A DNA stretch of 64,000 nt from Egibacteraceae bacterium (GTDB lineage: Bacteria; Actinomycetota; Nitriliruptoria; Euzebyales; Egibacteraceae), in the NCBI GenBank assembly GCA_030447925.1, contig JAUJNX010000004.1:274296-338295 (forward strand), in the 5' to 3' direction. The notes below the pieces were generated by a model that was given only the letters and a program-made list of their open reading frames with translations, ran no database searches and was not told where the DNA came from. The position numbers were made by a program, and so were the translations under genes. Positions 8,170 through 16,027 of the stretch are shown in pieces (position 1 is the stretch's first letter; every line of letters starts with the position of its first letter).

Positions 8170-9506
8170 GGGCGGCCCGCCGCCTGGCGGTAGCGGGCCT
8201 CGACGTCGTCGAGCATCCGGCTGTGGGTGAAGCGGCGCAGGTACCGGCGGCGCCCGTGCAGGCCCATCGCCGCCCGCAGCGCGCGGTCGTCCAGGACCCG
8301 GCGCAGCGCGGCGACCAGGGCGATGTCGTCGCCGGGCGGCACGAGCAGCCCGGTGGTGCCGTCGTCGACGGCCTCGGGGATCCCCCCGACCGCGGTGGCG
8401 ACGACCGGCAGGCCGGCGCGCATGGCTTCGAGCACCGCCAGCGGGAGGCTCTCCCACCGGGTCGTCAGCACGGCGACCTGGGCGGCCGCCAGGATCCGGG
8501 GCACGTCGGTGCGGGCGCCCAGGAAGCGGACGCGGGCGCCCAGCCCGGCGGCGCGGACCTGCGCGCGGGCCGCGGGCTCCAGGGGGCCGTCCCCGACGAG
8601 GTCGGCGGTCCAGGGCAGACGTTCCAGGCGGGCGAGGGCGCGCAGCAGCGCCGCGTGGTCCTTCTGCGCCTCGAAGCGCGCCACCATCACCAGCCGCGGC
8701 GGGTCGGCGGCGGGGTCGGCGCGCAGGGACGGCCCGACGTCGGGCACGCCGTTGTGGACCACGGCGTGCTGGGCCCGGCGGCCGACGCGGGCCGCCAGCG
8801 CGCGGTCGCGCTCGTGCTCGCTGACGTCGACCAGGGTGGCGGGCAGGCGGGCCAGCAGCCGCTCCGCGACGCGCCAGGCGGTGACCTGGGCGGCGCCGAC
8901 CTGCATCTCGAAGGGCCAGCCATGCGGGGTGTGGACCGCGGGCAGGCCCAGCGACGCGGCCGCCGCGCGGCCCAGCGCACCCGCCTTGGCGGTGTGGGTG
9001 GCCACGACGTCGGGGCGCAGGCCGGCCAGGATCCGGCGCAGCGCCGCGACCGCCGCCGCATCGCGCAGTGGGTGGACCGCGCGGTCCAGGGACGGCACGC
9101 GCACGGCGTCGACGCCGTGGCGCGCGAGGTCGTCGAGGTAGGGACCGTCGCCGCCGACCACCACGGTGGTGGCGATCCCCCGGGCGGCCAGCCCGCGGCA
9201 CAGGTCGCGGACGTGGACGCTCGCCCCGCCGACGATGTCGGACCGGGTCACGACCATGGCGACGCGCAGCGCCGGCTCGTCGAGCCGGACGACGCGACCG
9301 CCCTCGACCCGCAGCGCGTCGCGCGCGACGGCGGCCGACCCCGGCCGATCCACCGCGGACGCCGGGCGGCTCGGGGAGTGCACCTCAGACGCCGGGCGGC
9401 TCGGGGGGTGCACCTCAGGCGCCGGGCGGCTCGGGGAGTGCACCTCAGACGCCGGGCGGCTCGGGGAGTGCACCTCGGACGCCGGGCGCCTGGGGGACGG
9501 CGTCAT
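8166..9506 (-). CDS. Glycosyltransferase family 4 with N-terminal decapeptide repeats
   Basis: 446 residues. The catalytic GT-B part begins near residue 80 (RVAMVVTRSDIVGGASVHVRD) and includes RLVMVARFEAQKDHAALLRAL and the EX7E region WESLPLAVLEAMRAGLPVVATAVGG. Before it lies an unusual ~57-residue extension made of a 10-residue repeat (SRPASEVHSP, about five copies) encoded by a 30-bp DNA repeat. ATG 9506 was chosen because it overlaps the upstream GT4 stop (ATGA); the open frame further upstream is a shadow of that gene. The stop overlaps the first mini-ORF start. The extension is probably disordered, and its effect on activity is unknown. Confidence 0.8.
   Translation of the reverse strand: MTPSPRRPASEVHSPSRPASEVHSPSRPAPEVHPPSRPASEVHSPSRPASAVDRPGSAAVARDALRVEGGRVVRLDEPALRVAMVVTRSDIVGGASVHVRDLCRGLAARGIATTVVVGGDGPYLDDLARHGVDAVRVPSLDRAVHPLRDAAAVAALRRILAGLRPDVVATHTAKAGALGRAAAASLGLPAVHTPHGWPFEMQVGAAQVTAWRVAERLLARLPATLVDVSEHERDRALAARVGRRAQHAVVHNGVPDVGPSLRADPAADPPRLVMVARFEAQKDHAALLRALARLERLPWTADLVGDGPLEPAARAQVRAAGLGARVRFLGARTDVPRILAAAQVAVLTTRWESLPLAVLEAMRAGLPVVATAVGGIPEAVDDGTTGLLVPPGDDIALVAALRRVLDDRALRAAMGLHGRRRYLRRFTHSRMLDDVEARYRQAAGRP
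9361..9480 (-). repeat. 30-bp in-frame tandem repeat (junction repeat B)
   Basis: Four near-identical 30-bp units (9361, 9391, 9421, 9451) with degenerate partial units on both sides. Each unit contains the same GAGCCGCCCGGCG core and GAGGTG as repeats A and C, but the start/stop overlap is replaced by CCCCGAGC and the length is 30 rather than 29 bp. The array is therefore read through as SRPASEVHSP repeats at the N-terminus of the GT4 protein. Confidence 0.92.
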
Positions 9507-10710
9507 CGCGCGGCCCCCGACCCGGTCCCCGTGCGCAGGGCGGCCCCCGCGACCCGCGCGGCGGCGCGCAGCCGGCCGCGGCGGGCGGCGGCCAGCCACT
9601 CGGCCTCGGCCAGGACCTGGTCCCACGCGGCCGCCGCGGCCTCCAGCGAGTACGAGGTCACGACCGCCGCCCGGCCGGCCGCGCCCATCGCCGCCCGGCC
9701 CGCCGCGCCCGCGGCGGCCACGCGGCCCATCGCCGCGGCCAGGGCGGGCACGTCGCCGGGGGGCACAGGGCGCCGGTGACGCCCTCGCGGACCAGCTCCG
9801 CCACCCCGCCGACGCGGGTGGCGACCACCAGGCGGGCCGCCGCCATGGCCTCGAGCACGACGTTGGGCAGCCCCTCCCAGGCCGAGGACAGCGCGAGCGC
9901 GTCGCAGCCGGCCAGCAGGTCGGGCAGGTCGTCGCGCAGGCCGAGCAGCGCGACGCGGTCCGCGACGCCCAGGTCGGCGGCCCGCCGCTCCAGCTCGGCG
10001 CGCAGCGGGCCCTCCCCGGCGATCCACAGCCGCTCGCCGGGCCTGGCCGCCAGCGCACCCAGCAGGGTCGCGTGGTCCTTCTGCGCCGCCAGCCGCCCGG
10101 CCGCCAGCCAGACGAGCGCGCCCGGCGGCGCGCCGAGGACGGCGCGGACCCGGTCGCGCACCGCCGAGCCGCGGGCGACGGCGCCCGCGTCCAGGCCGTT
10201 GGGCACGACCCGCAGGCGCCGCGGGGACACCACCCCCCGGCGGGCGAACCGCTCGGCAGCGGCCGTGGAGTTGGTGGTCGTGAGCGTCGCCAGGCCGTCG
10301 GTGGCGCGCAGCAGCAGCTCGCGGGCGCGGGCGCGCCCACCCTGCGCGCCCGCCCCGGCGCGCTCGTCGCGCAGCGACGACACGATCACGGGCACCCCGG
10401 CCAGCCGCCCCGCCACGCGGGCGAGGACGTCGGCCTGGTAGACGAAGCTGACCAGCACGTCGGGGCGGTCGCGGCGCAGGTCGGCGACGGCGGCGGCGAC
10501 CAGGGCCGCCGCGCCGGGGCGGGCGCCGGGGGCCAGCACGGTGACGCCGACGCCCAGCGCGGCGACCTCGTCGGCGAAGGCGGCGGTCGGCAGGATCGAC
10601 AGGATGCGCACGGCGTCGCCGCGCGCCCGCAGGGCCGCCGCCAGCCGCACGAGCTGGGTCTCGGCCCCACCCCGGGCGAGCCCGTTGGTCACCAGGACGG
10701 TGCGCCGCAC
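9503..10710 (-). CDS. Glycosyltransferase family 4, one frameshift
   Basis: Starts RRTVLVTNGLARGGAETQLVRLAAAL, a clear GT4 glycine-rich loop. The C-terminal donor half has LVWLAAGRLAAQKDHATLLGAL and WEGLPNVVLEAMAAARLVVATRVGG. After REGVTGALCPP the frame changes; the correct continuation (GDVPALAAAMGRVAAAG to GSGAAR) is in another frame and ends at 9503. One base missing from the G run 9758-9763 explains it: the repaired gene is 1209 nt, or 402 residues. The start is GTG 10710, two bases after the sugar transferase stop; the end overlaps the next GT4 by ATGA. It is probably functional and miscalled. Confidence 0.75.
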
Positions 10711-10712
10711 CG

Positions 10713-11522
10713 CTAGTAGGCCCCGTTGCGGCGGGTGCGCAGGACGACCCCGACCGTCCGCAGCACGATGCGCAGGTCGCCGCGGAGGCTGTAGGTGCCC
10801 ACGTAGGTCGTGTCCATCTGCACGCGCAGCACGTAGGGGACGTCGTTGCGCCCCGAGGTCTGCCAGACCCCGGTGATGCCCGGCCGCAGCTGCAGGACCG
10901 GGCCGATGGCCCGCCCGTAGCGCGCGGTCTCCAGCTCCACCAGGGGCCGCGGGCCGACCACGCTCATGTCGCCGCGCAGCACGTTCCAGAACTGGGGCAG
11001 CTCGTCCAGACTGGTGCGCCGCAGCCAGCGCCCGAGGGGGGTGACCCGGGGGTCGTCGCGCAGCTTGTGGGTGCGCGCGAACTCCTCGTGCAGGTCCGGG
11101 CGTGACGCGAGCAGGGTGGCCAGCGCCCGGTCGGCGTCGTCGACCATGGTGCGGAACTTCCAGCAGCGGAACGTCCGCCCCCCGCGCCCGACGCGGCGGT
11201 GCCCGTAGAGCACCGGCCCGGGCGAGCTCAGCTTCACCCCGGCCGCCAGCACGGCGAACAGCGGGAGCAGCAGCACCAGGACGAGCGCCGCGAAGACCAC
11301 GTCGAACAGCCGCTTGGCGACCGCGCGACGGCGCGAGCCCGGCGGTAGGACGCGGACCTCCAGGGTGTCCCCGGCGGCGTCGATGACCGCGACGGCCAGG
11401 TCGCCGAGGTCCGCCCCGCCGGCGGCGTCGCCGGGGGAGGCGGGGTCCGCGGGGGGCGCCGGCGCGCCGGGCGGCAGCGGCCAGGGGGTCACGGTGAGCG
11501 AGACGGTCGTGGGCTGCCGCAA
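10713..11522 (-). CDS. Undecaprenyl-phosphate sugar-1-phosphate transferase (WbaP/ExoY-like)
   Basis: Initiates repeat-unit synthesis by moving a sugar-phosphate from a nucleotide sugar to undecaprenyl phosphate. It has one N-terminal TM (LFDVVFAALVLVLLLPLFAVLAAGV) followed by the conserved bacterial sugar transferase core: GPVLYGHRRVGRGG, FRCWKFRTM, SLDELPQFWNVLRGDMSVVGPRP, LRPGITGVWQ. It lacks the multi-TM half of full-length WbaP, so it is the short ExoY-like form with a ~50-residue acidic, Pro-rich lead. The start is uncertain: TTG 11522 lies downstream of a GGAG and of the proposed promoter start site (~11558); TTG 11576 and GTG 11492 are alternatives. It is the first gene of the leftward operon. 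Confidence 0.78.
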   Translation of the reverse strand: MRQPTTVSLTVTPWPLPPGAPAPPADPASPGDAAGGADLGDLAVAVIDAAGDTLEVRVLPPGSRRRAVAKRLFDVVFAALVLVLLLPLFAVLAAGVKLSSPGPVLYGHRRVGRGGRTFRCWKFRTMVDDADRALATLLASRPDLHEEFARTHKLRDDPRVTPLGRWLRRTSLDELPQFWNVLRGDMSVVGPRPLVELETARYGRAIGPVLQLRPGITGVWQTSGRNDVPYVLRVQMDTTYVGTYSLRGDLRIVLRTVGVVLRTRRNGAY

Positions 11523-11564
11523 CGTTGGGGCATCTCCGGGAAGAGGTCGAACGTGACGCGCGAC

Positions 11565-11594
11565 ACTCTTGTGCAACCGCTATGTCCGAGTCAA
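11565..11594 (-). promoter_or_regulatory. Candidate sigma-70-like promoter of the sulfated-polysaccharide operon
   Basis: On the minus strand TTGACT (11589-11594) is followed after 18 bp by AAGAGT (11565-11570), placing a start site near 11558. The -35 match is good and the -10 is weak. It sits in the divergent gap before the sugar transferase and would favour a start codon at 11522 rather than 11576. Confidence 0.4.
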
Positions 11595-11720
11595 GCTGAT
11601 TGGGAAGAACGTACGGTTATCTCCGGCGAGCCCCGTGATTGGGCCGCCCGCGGCCGGGCCGGTATGGTCGCCCCGGCCGGCTGGTCACCGGACACCCCCC
11701 ATCCCCCTTGGAGGAACAGC

Positions 11721-13436
11721 GTGGAGCATCTCGTCGCGCCGCACGGCGGCGCGCTGACAGAGCTGCTGGTCGACGAGCAGCGCGCCGCCGACCTGCGCGC
11801 GGCGTCGCGCGACTGGGTCTCGTGGGACCTGACGCCGCGCCAGCTGTGCGACGTGGAGCTGCTCGCCGTCGGCGGGTTCTCCCCGCTGCGCGGGTTCCTG
11901 GGCAGCGCGGACCACGCGGCCGTGCTCGCGGGGATGCGCCTGGCCGACGGCAGCCTGTGGCCGATCCCGGTCACCCTGGACGTGCCCGAGCAGGTCGCCG
12001 AGCGGCTGGAGCCGGGCGCGGTGCTGGCCCTGCGCGACCCGGAGGGCGTGCTGCTCGCCGCCGTGTCGGTCCAGGAGCTGTACCGCCCCGACCGCGAGGC
12101 CGAGGCCCAGGCCGTGTTCGGCACCACCGACACCACCCACCCCGGCGTCGCCCACCTGCTGGGGCGGTCCAACCCGGTCTATGTGGGCGGGCGCGTCGAG
12201 GCGGTCCGCACCCCCGAGCACTACGACTTCCGCACCCTGCGCCGCACCCCCGCGCAGACGCGCGCGGCGTTCGCCGAGCTGGGCTGGCGCAGGGTCGTGG
12301 CCTTCCAGACCCGCAACCCGATGCACCGCGCGCACCAGGAGCTGACGCTGCGCGCGGCGGCCGAGGCCGGCGCCAACCTCCTGGTCCACCCGGTCGTGGG
12401 CATGACCAAGCCCGGCGACATCGACCACTACACGCGGGTGCGCTGCTACGAGGCGCTGCTGCGGCGCTACCCCCGCGACACCGCGATGCTGTCGCTGCTG
12501 CCGCTGGCGATGCGCATGGCCGGCCCGCGCGAGGCCGTCTGGCACGCGATCATCCGCAAGAACTACGGCTGCTCCCACCTGATCGTGGGGCGCGACCACG
12601 CGGGCCCGGGCAACGGCGCCGACGGGCAGCCGTTCTACGGCCCCTACGACGCGCAGGAACTGCTGGCGGCCCACGCCGACGAGCTCGGCGTGGCGATGGT
12701 GCCGTTCCGGATGATGGTCTACCTGGCCGACGAGGACCGCTACGTCCCCGACGACGAGGTCCCCGCCGGGGTCACCCCCACGACGATCTCGGGCACCCAG
12801 CTGCGCGCGCGCCTGGCCGAGGGCCGCGAGATCCCCACCTGGTTCACGTTCCCCGAGGTCGCCGAGGAGCTGCGCCGCACCCACCCGCCGCGCGCCGCCC
12901 AGGGCTTCACGGTGTTCTTCACCGGGCTGTCGGGCTCAGGCAAGTCCACCATCGCCAACGTGCTGCTGGTCAAGCTGCTGGAGCGCGGCGGGCGCAGCGT
13001 GACGATGCTGGACGGCGACGTCGTCCGCAAGCACCTGTCCTCCGAGCTGGGGTTCTCCAAGGAGCACCGCGACCTCAACATCCGCCGGATCGGCTTCGTC
13101 GCCAGCGAGATCACCCGCGCCGGCGGGATCGCGGTCTGCGCCCCCATCGCGCCCTACGACGGCACCCGCCGGGCCGTCCGCGAGATGGTCCAGCCCGGCG
13201 GCGGCTTCGTCTTGGTGCACGTCGACACGCCGCTGGAGGTCTGCGAGCAGCGCGACCGCAAAGGGCTGTACGCCAAGGCCCGCGCGGGGCTGATCCCAGA
13301 GTTCACCGGCATCTCCGACCCCTACGAAGCACCCGCGGACGCCGAGATCGTGCTCGACACCACCGCGCTGACGCCCGAGGAGGCCGCGCAGGAGATCCTG
13401 CTGCACCTCGAGCGCGAGGGCTACCTCACCCGCTGA
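11721..13436 (+). CDS. Bifunctional ATP sulfurylase / APS kinase (PAPS synthetase)
   Basis: 571 residues. The N-terminal ATP sulfurylase (residues ~1-390) shows FQTRNPMHRAHQELTLRAA with the QTRNP and HxxH nucleotide-binding motif and the GRDHAGPG loop. The C-terminal APS kinase (~395-571) has the P-loop FFTGLSGSGKSTIANVL, the LDGDVVRKHLSSELGFS switch and DRKGLYAKARAG. It converts sulfate plus 2 ATP to PAPS. GTG 11721 was chosen because GGAGG (11710-11714) lies just upstream and homology begins there. It is transcribed away from the operon with three sulfotransferases, so it is the likely sulfate-donor source. The fused sat-cysC order is known in other bacteria. Confidence 0.9.
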   Translation: MEHLVAPHGGALTELLVDEQRAADLRAASRDWVSWDLTPRQLCDVELLAVGGFSPLRGFLGSADHAAVLAGMRLADGSLWPIPVTLDVPEQVAERLEPGAVLALRDPEGVLLAAVSVQELYRPDREAEAQAVFGTTDTTHPGVAHLLGRSNPVYVGGRVEAVRTPEHYDFRTLRRTPAQTRAAFAELGWRRVVAFQTRNPMHRAHQELTLRAAAEAGANLLVHPVVGMTKPGDIDHYTRVRCYEALLRRYPRDTAMLSLLPLAMRMAGPREAVWHAIIRKNYGCSHLIVGRDHAGPGNGADGQPFYGPYDAQELLAAHADELGVAMVPFRMMVYLADEDRYVPDDEVPAGVTPTTISGTQLRARLAEGREIPTWFTFPEVAEELRRTHPPRAAQGFTVFFTGLSGSGKSTIANVLLVKLLERGGRSVTMLDGDVVRKHLSSELGFSKEHRDLNIRRIGFVASEITRAGGIAVCAPIAPYDGTRRAVREMVQPGGGFVLVHVDTPLEVCEQRDRKGLYAKARAGLIPEFTGISDPYEAPADAEIVLDTTALTPEEAAQEILLHLEREGYLTR

Positions 13437-13445
13437 CCGCCACCA

Positions 13446-13479
13446 CCGAGGGGCCGGGTCCGCGGACCCGGCCCCTCGG
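13446..13479. terminator. Perfect 34-bp palindrome between convergent genes
   Basis: Both arms are 17 bp with no mismatch (left arm starts CCGAGGGGCCGGGTCC). It lies 9 bp after the stop of the PAPS synthetase gene and 6 bp before the end of the leftward membrane-protein gene. It would form a very stable hairpin on either strand. There is no T tract, so it may be a bidirectional hairpin-type terminator. Confidence 0.75.
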
Positions 13480-13485
13480 CGTTCG

Positions 13486-13887
13486 TCAGGACGCGGTGGA
13501 GCCCTCGCCGGTGGCCGCGGGGGTGCCCAGGTCCAGCGGGAACGCGGTCACCAGGCTCATCACCAGGACCGCGACGCCCGCGAACACCGACACCGTCAGC
13601 GCGGTGTCGTCGTCGGCGAAGCCGAAGGCGAACGGCGCGAGGATCAGGAAGAACGCCAGGATGTAGTCGAGCACCGCGTGGACGCGGACCGGCAGGATCC
13701 TGGCGACCGCCAGCCGCCCGGGGGTCAGCAGGGCGTTGGCCAGCACGACCACGCCCACGGCGATGAACACCGGGAAGGCGACGGACTCCCGCAGCCCGAG
13801 GAGGAACGGGGCCAGGACGAAGGACAGGCCCAGCAGGTAGTCCACCGCTTCGTGGACGGGCCAGGGCAGGAGGCGCACGGCGGACAT
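13486..13887 (-). CDS. SPW-repeat-like four-helix membrane protein
   Basis: 133 residues with two related halves, each opening with a VH(E/A)xxDYxL block followed by a hydrophobic hairpin (VHEAVDYLLGLSFVLAPFLLGL and VHAVLDYILAFFLILAPFAFGF). This gives four predicted TM helices and resembles the SPW repeat family of small bacterial membrane proteins, whose function is unknown. It ends in a short polar tail. It appears leaderless: TACCCT (minus strand) lies 6 nt before the ATG. It stands alone between hairpin and purH. Confidence 0.65.
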   Translation of the reverse strand: MSAVRLLPWPVHEAVDYLLGLSFVLAPFLLGLRESVAFPVFIAVGVVVLANALLTPGRLAVARILPVRVHAVLDYILAFFLILAPFAFGFADDDTALTVSVFAGVAVLVMSLVTAFPLDLGTPAATGEGSTAS

Positions 13888-13893
13888 GGCGGC

Positions 13894-13899
13894 AGGGTA
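13894..13899 (-). promoter_or_regulatory. -10 box TACCCT, leaderless start of the SPW-like gene
   Basis: TANNNT hexamer ending 6 nt before ATG 13887, the spacing expected when transcription starts at the initiation codon, as is common in actinobacteria. No Shine-Dalgarno site is present. Confidence 0.5.
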
Positions 13900-13959
13900 C
13901 CCCTGCTAGCTCGCAGGCTCACCGCGCACTTTGGTGGAGCGCTACGCGCCCGTGATCCC

Positions 13960-15423
13960 TCAGTGGCGGAAGTGGCGGCGGCCCGTGAAGACCATCGGGA
14001 CACCCCGCTCGTCGCACGCGGCGACGACCTCGTCGTCGCGCTTGCTGCCCCCCGGCGAGATCATCGCGACCACCCCGGCGTCCAGCGCCGCGTCGGGGCC
14101 GTCGCGGAACGGGAAGAAGGCGTCGCTGGCCAGCACCGCCCCGCGCACCCGCCCGCCGGACTTGTCGATGGCGATGCGGACGCTGTCGACCCGCGACATC
14201 TGCCCCGCGCCGACGCCGACCACCGCGCCCCCGGCGGTCAGCACGATCGCGTTGGACTTGGTGTGCTTGGCCACCCGCCAGGCGAAGCGCAGCTCCGCCA
14301 GGGTCGCGGCGTCGGGCTGGGCCGCGGTCGGCACCGTCCAGGCCGCCTCGTCCTCCGGCCCGGTGTCGGCGTCCTGGACCAGCAGGCCCCCGGCCACGCT
14401 GCGGACCGCGCGCTGCCCGGGGGCCGGGGGCTCCAGCGCCAGCACGCGCAGGTTCGCCCGGGTGCGCAGGACCGCCAGCGCGTCGTCGTCGACCGCGGGC
14501 GCGCACACGACCTCGGTGAAGACCTCCACGATCCGGCCGGCCGTGGCCGCGTCGAGCGGGCGGTTGACCGCCACGATCCCGCCGAAGGCGCTCACCGGGT
14601 CCCCGGCGAGCGCCGCCGGGTAGGCGTCGGCCAGGGTCGCCGCCACCGCCAGCCCGGCCGGGTTGGTGTGCTTGACGATCACGACGCAGGGCTGGTCGAA
14701 CTCCGCGGCCATGCCCCAGGCGGCGTCGGCGTCGAGCAGGTTGTTGTAGGACAGCTCCTTGCCGTGCAGCTGGCGGGCGGCGCCCAGCCCGCCCTCGCCC
14801 GGCTGGAACCAGCCGCGCTGATGGGGGTTCTCCCCGTAGCGCAGCGGCGTGCCGCGCCCGAACCAGTCCGCGACCGCGGCGTCGTAGGCGGCGGTGTGCG
14901 CGAAGGCCGCGGCGGCCAGGCGCCGGCGGGTCGCGGCGGTCAGCCCGCCGCGGTCGGCCAGCTCCGCGAGCAGGACGTCGTAGTCGGCCGGGTCCACGAC
15001 GACGCCCACGGCGTCGTGGTTCTTCGCGGCCGCGCGGACCATGGTGGGCCCGCCGATGTCGATCTGCTCGATCGACGGGTCGGAGGGGAACGGGTAGAGG
15101 TTGGCCACGACCAGGTCGATGGCGTCGATGCCGTGGTCGGCGAGGGTCGCGAGGTGGGCGTCCTTGGACCGGTCCGCCAGGATCCCGCCGGCGATCACGG
15201 GGTGCAGGGTCTTGACCCGGCCGTCGAGGATCTCGGGGAACCCGGTCACGGCCGCGACGTCGGTGACCTCCACGCCCGCCTCGCGCAGCAGCCGCGCGGT
15301 GGACCCGGTCGACACCAGGGCCACGCCGGCCTTGGTCAGCCCGCGCCCCAGGTCGGCCAGCCCGGTCTTGTCGTAGACGCTGACCAGGGCGCGGCGGACG
15401 GGGACGACGTCGGGGGAGGGCAC
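13960..15423 (-). CDS. purH: Bifunctional AICAR formyltransferase / IMP cyclohydrolase
   Basis: Catalyses the last two steps of purine synthesis. 487 residues, slightly short of the usual ~520. The N-terminal MGS-like cyclohydrolase domain begins RRALVSVYDKTGLADLGRGL and has STGSTARLL and DGRVKTLHP. The C-terminal transformylase has the KHTNPAG motif (VIVKHTNPAGLAVA), DPVSAFGGIVAVN and SDAFFPFRDG. purN lies directly upstream on the same strand with a ~10-bp gap, making a purNH unit. No damage seen. Confidence 0.95.
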   Translation of the reverse strand: MPSPDVVPVRRALVSVYDKTGLADLGRGLTKAGVALVSTGSTARLLREAGVEVTDVAAVTGFPEILDGRVKTLHPVIAGGILADRSKDAHLATLADHGIDAIDLVVANLYPFPSDPSIEQIDIGGPTMVRAAAKNHDAVGVVVDPADYDVLLAELADRGGLTAATRRRLAAAAFAHTAAYDAAVADWFGRGTPLRYGENPHQRGWFQPGEGGLGAARQLHGKELSYNNLLDADAAWGMAAEFDQPCVVIVKHTNPAGLAVAATLADAYPAALAGDPVSAFGGIVAVNRPLDAATAGRIVEVFTEVVCAPAVDDDALAVLRTRANLRVLALEPPAPGQRAVRSVAGGLLVQDADTGPEDEAAWTVPTAAQPDAATLAELRFAWRVAKHTKSNAIVLTAGGAVVGVGAGQMSRVDSVRIAIDKSGGRVRGAVLASDAFFPFRDGPDAALDAGVVAMISPGGSKRDDEVVAACDERGVPMVFTGRRHFRH

Positions 15424-15433
15424 GGCGCGGCTC

Positions 15434-16027
15434 CTAGGCGGGGAGGACGGTGACGTGGCGGCCGTCGACCTTCACGCGGTCGCGGCAGAGCAGGGCGACG
15501 CACCGCGGGAGCAGCCGGTGCTCGACCGCGCGGATGCGCGCGTGCAGGGTGGCCGCGGTGTCGTCGGGCAGGACCGGCACCGCCTCCTGGGCGACGACCG
15601 GGCCGTGGTCCACCTGCTCGTCGACGAGGTGGACGGTGCAGCCGGTCACCTTCACGCCCCAGGCGAGCGCCTGCTCGACGGCGCCGGCGCCGGGGAAGGC
15701 CGGCAGCAGCGACGGGTGGACGTTGAGCGTCGGGAACCGGCGCGGGAACGCGGGGCCCAGCACGCGCATGAACCCCGCCAGGACGACGAGGTCCGGGTCG
15801 GCCGCCGCGACCGCGGCGAGCACCGCGCCGTCCCACGCCGCCCGGTCGGGGTGGTCGGCGGGCGCGACGACCGCGGTGGCGATCCCCCCCGCCCGGGCGC
15901 GGTCCAGCCCGCCCGCCCCGGCCCGGTCGGCGACGACCAGCTCGACGCGCCCCCCGAGGTCGGGCGCGTCGAGCAGCGCCTGCAGGTTCGTCCCCCCGCC
16001 CGACACCAGGACCGCGATCCGCTTCAC
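15434..16027 (-). CDS. purN: Phosphoribosylglycinamide formyltransferase
   Basis: 197 residues, normal length. Uses 10-formyl-THF to formylate GAR in purine synthesis. Motifs: VLVSGGGTNLQALL at the N-terminus, the catalytic block FPTLNVHPSLLPAFPG (Asn and His) and the DEQVDHGPV Asp region. The GTG start at 16027 overlaps the stop of the PIN-domain toxin gene (GTGA), an odd arrangement that would couple purN translation to the toxin-antitoxin operon. purH follows after ~10 bp. Confidence 0.93.
   Translation of the reverse strand: MKRIAVLVSGGGTNLQALLDAPDLGGRVELVVADRAGAGGLDRARAGGIATAVVAPADHPDRAAWDGAVLAAVAAADPDLVVLAGFMRVLGPAFPRRFPTLNVHPSLLPAFPGAGAVEQALAWGVKVTGCTVHLVDEQVDHGPVVAQEAVPVLPDDTAATLHARIRAVEHRLLPRCVALLCRDRVKVDGRHVTVLPA

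Larger units (their letters stand above)
8025..8175 (-). repeat. 65-bp tandem repeat containing SD, start and stop (junction repeat A)
   Basis: Two full 65-bp units (8025-8089, 8090-8154) plus a partial third copy from 8155 that diverges into the GT4 gene. The two units differ at one base, which is synonymous in the mini-ORF (TCG versus TCT). Each unit on the minus strand carries GAGCCGCCCGGCGTCTGAGG, then GAGGTG as a Shine-Dalgarno-like site, five bases, and ATGAGC. 65 is 3n+2, so every copy restores an ATGA stop/start overlap. The core is shared with the repeats at 9361-9480 and 57024-57139. Confidence 0.9.

Noticed and set aside
8025..9506. CRISPR-like array
   Set aside because: Units are directly tandem with no unique spacers, no cas genes are nearby, and the units match gene start/stop signals.
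11553..11720. Upstream extension of the PAPS synthetase reading frame
   Set aside because: GGAGG lies directly before GTG 11721 and homology starts there; the extension has no family similarity and covers the divergent promoter.
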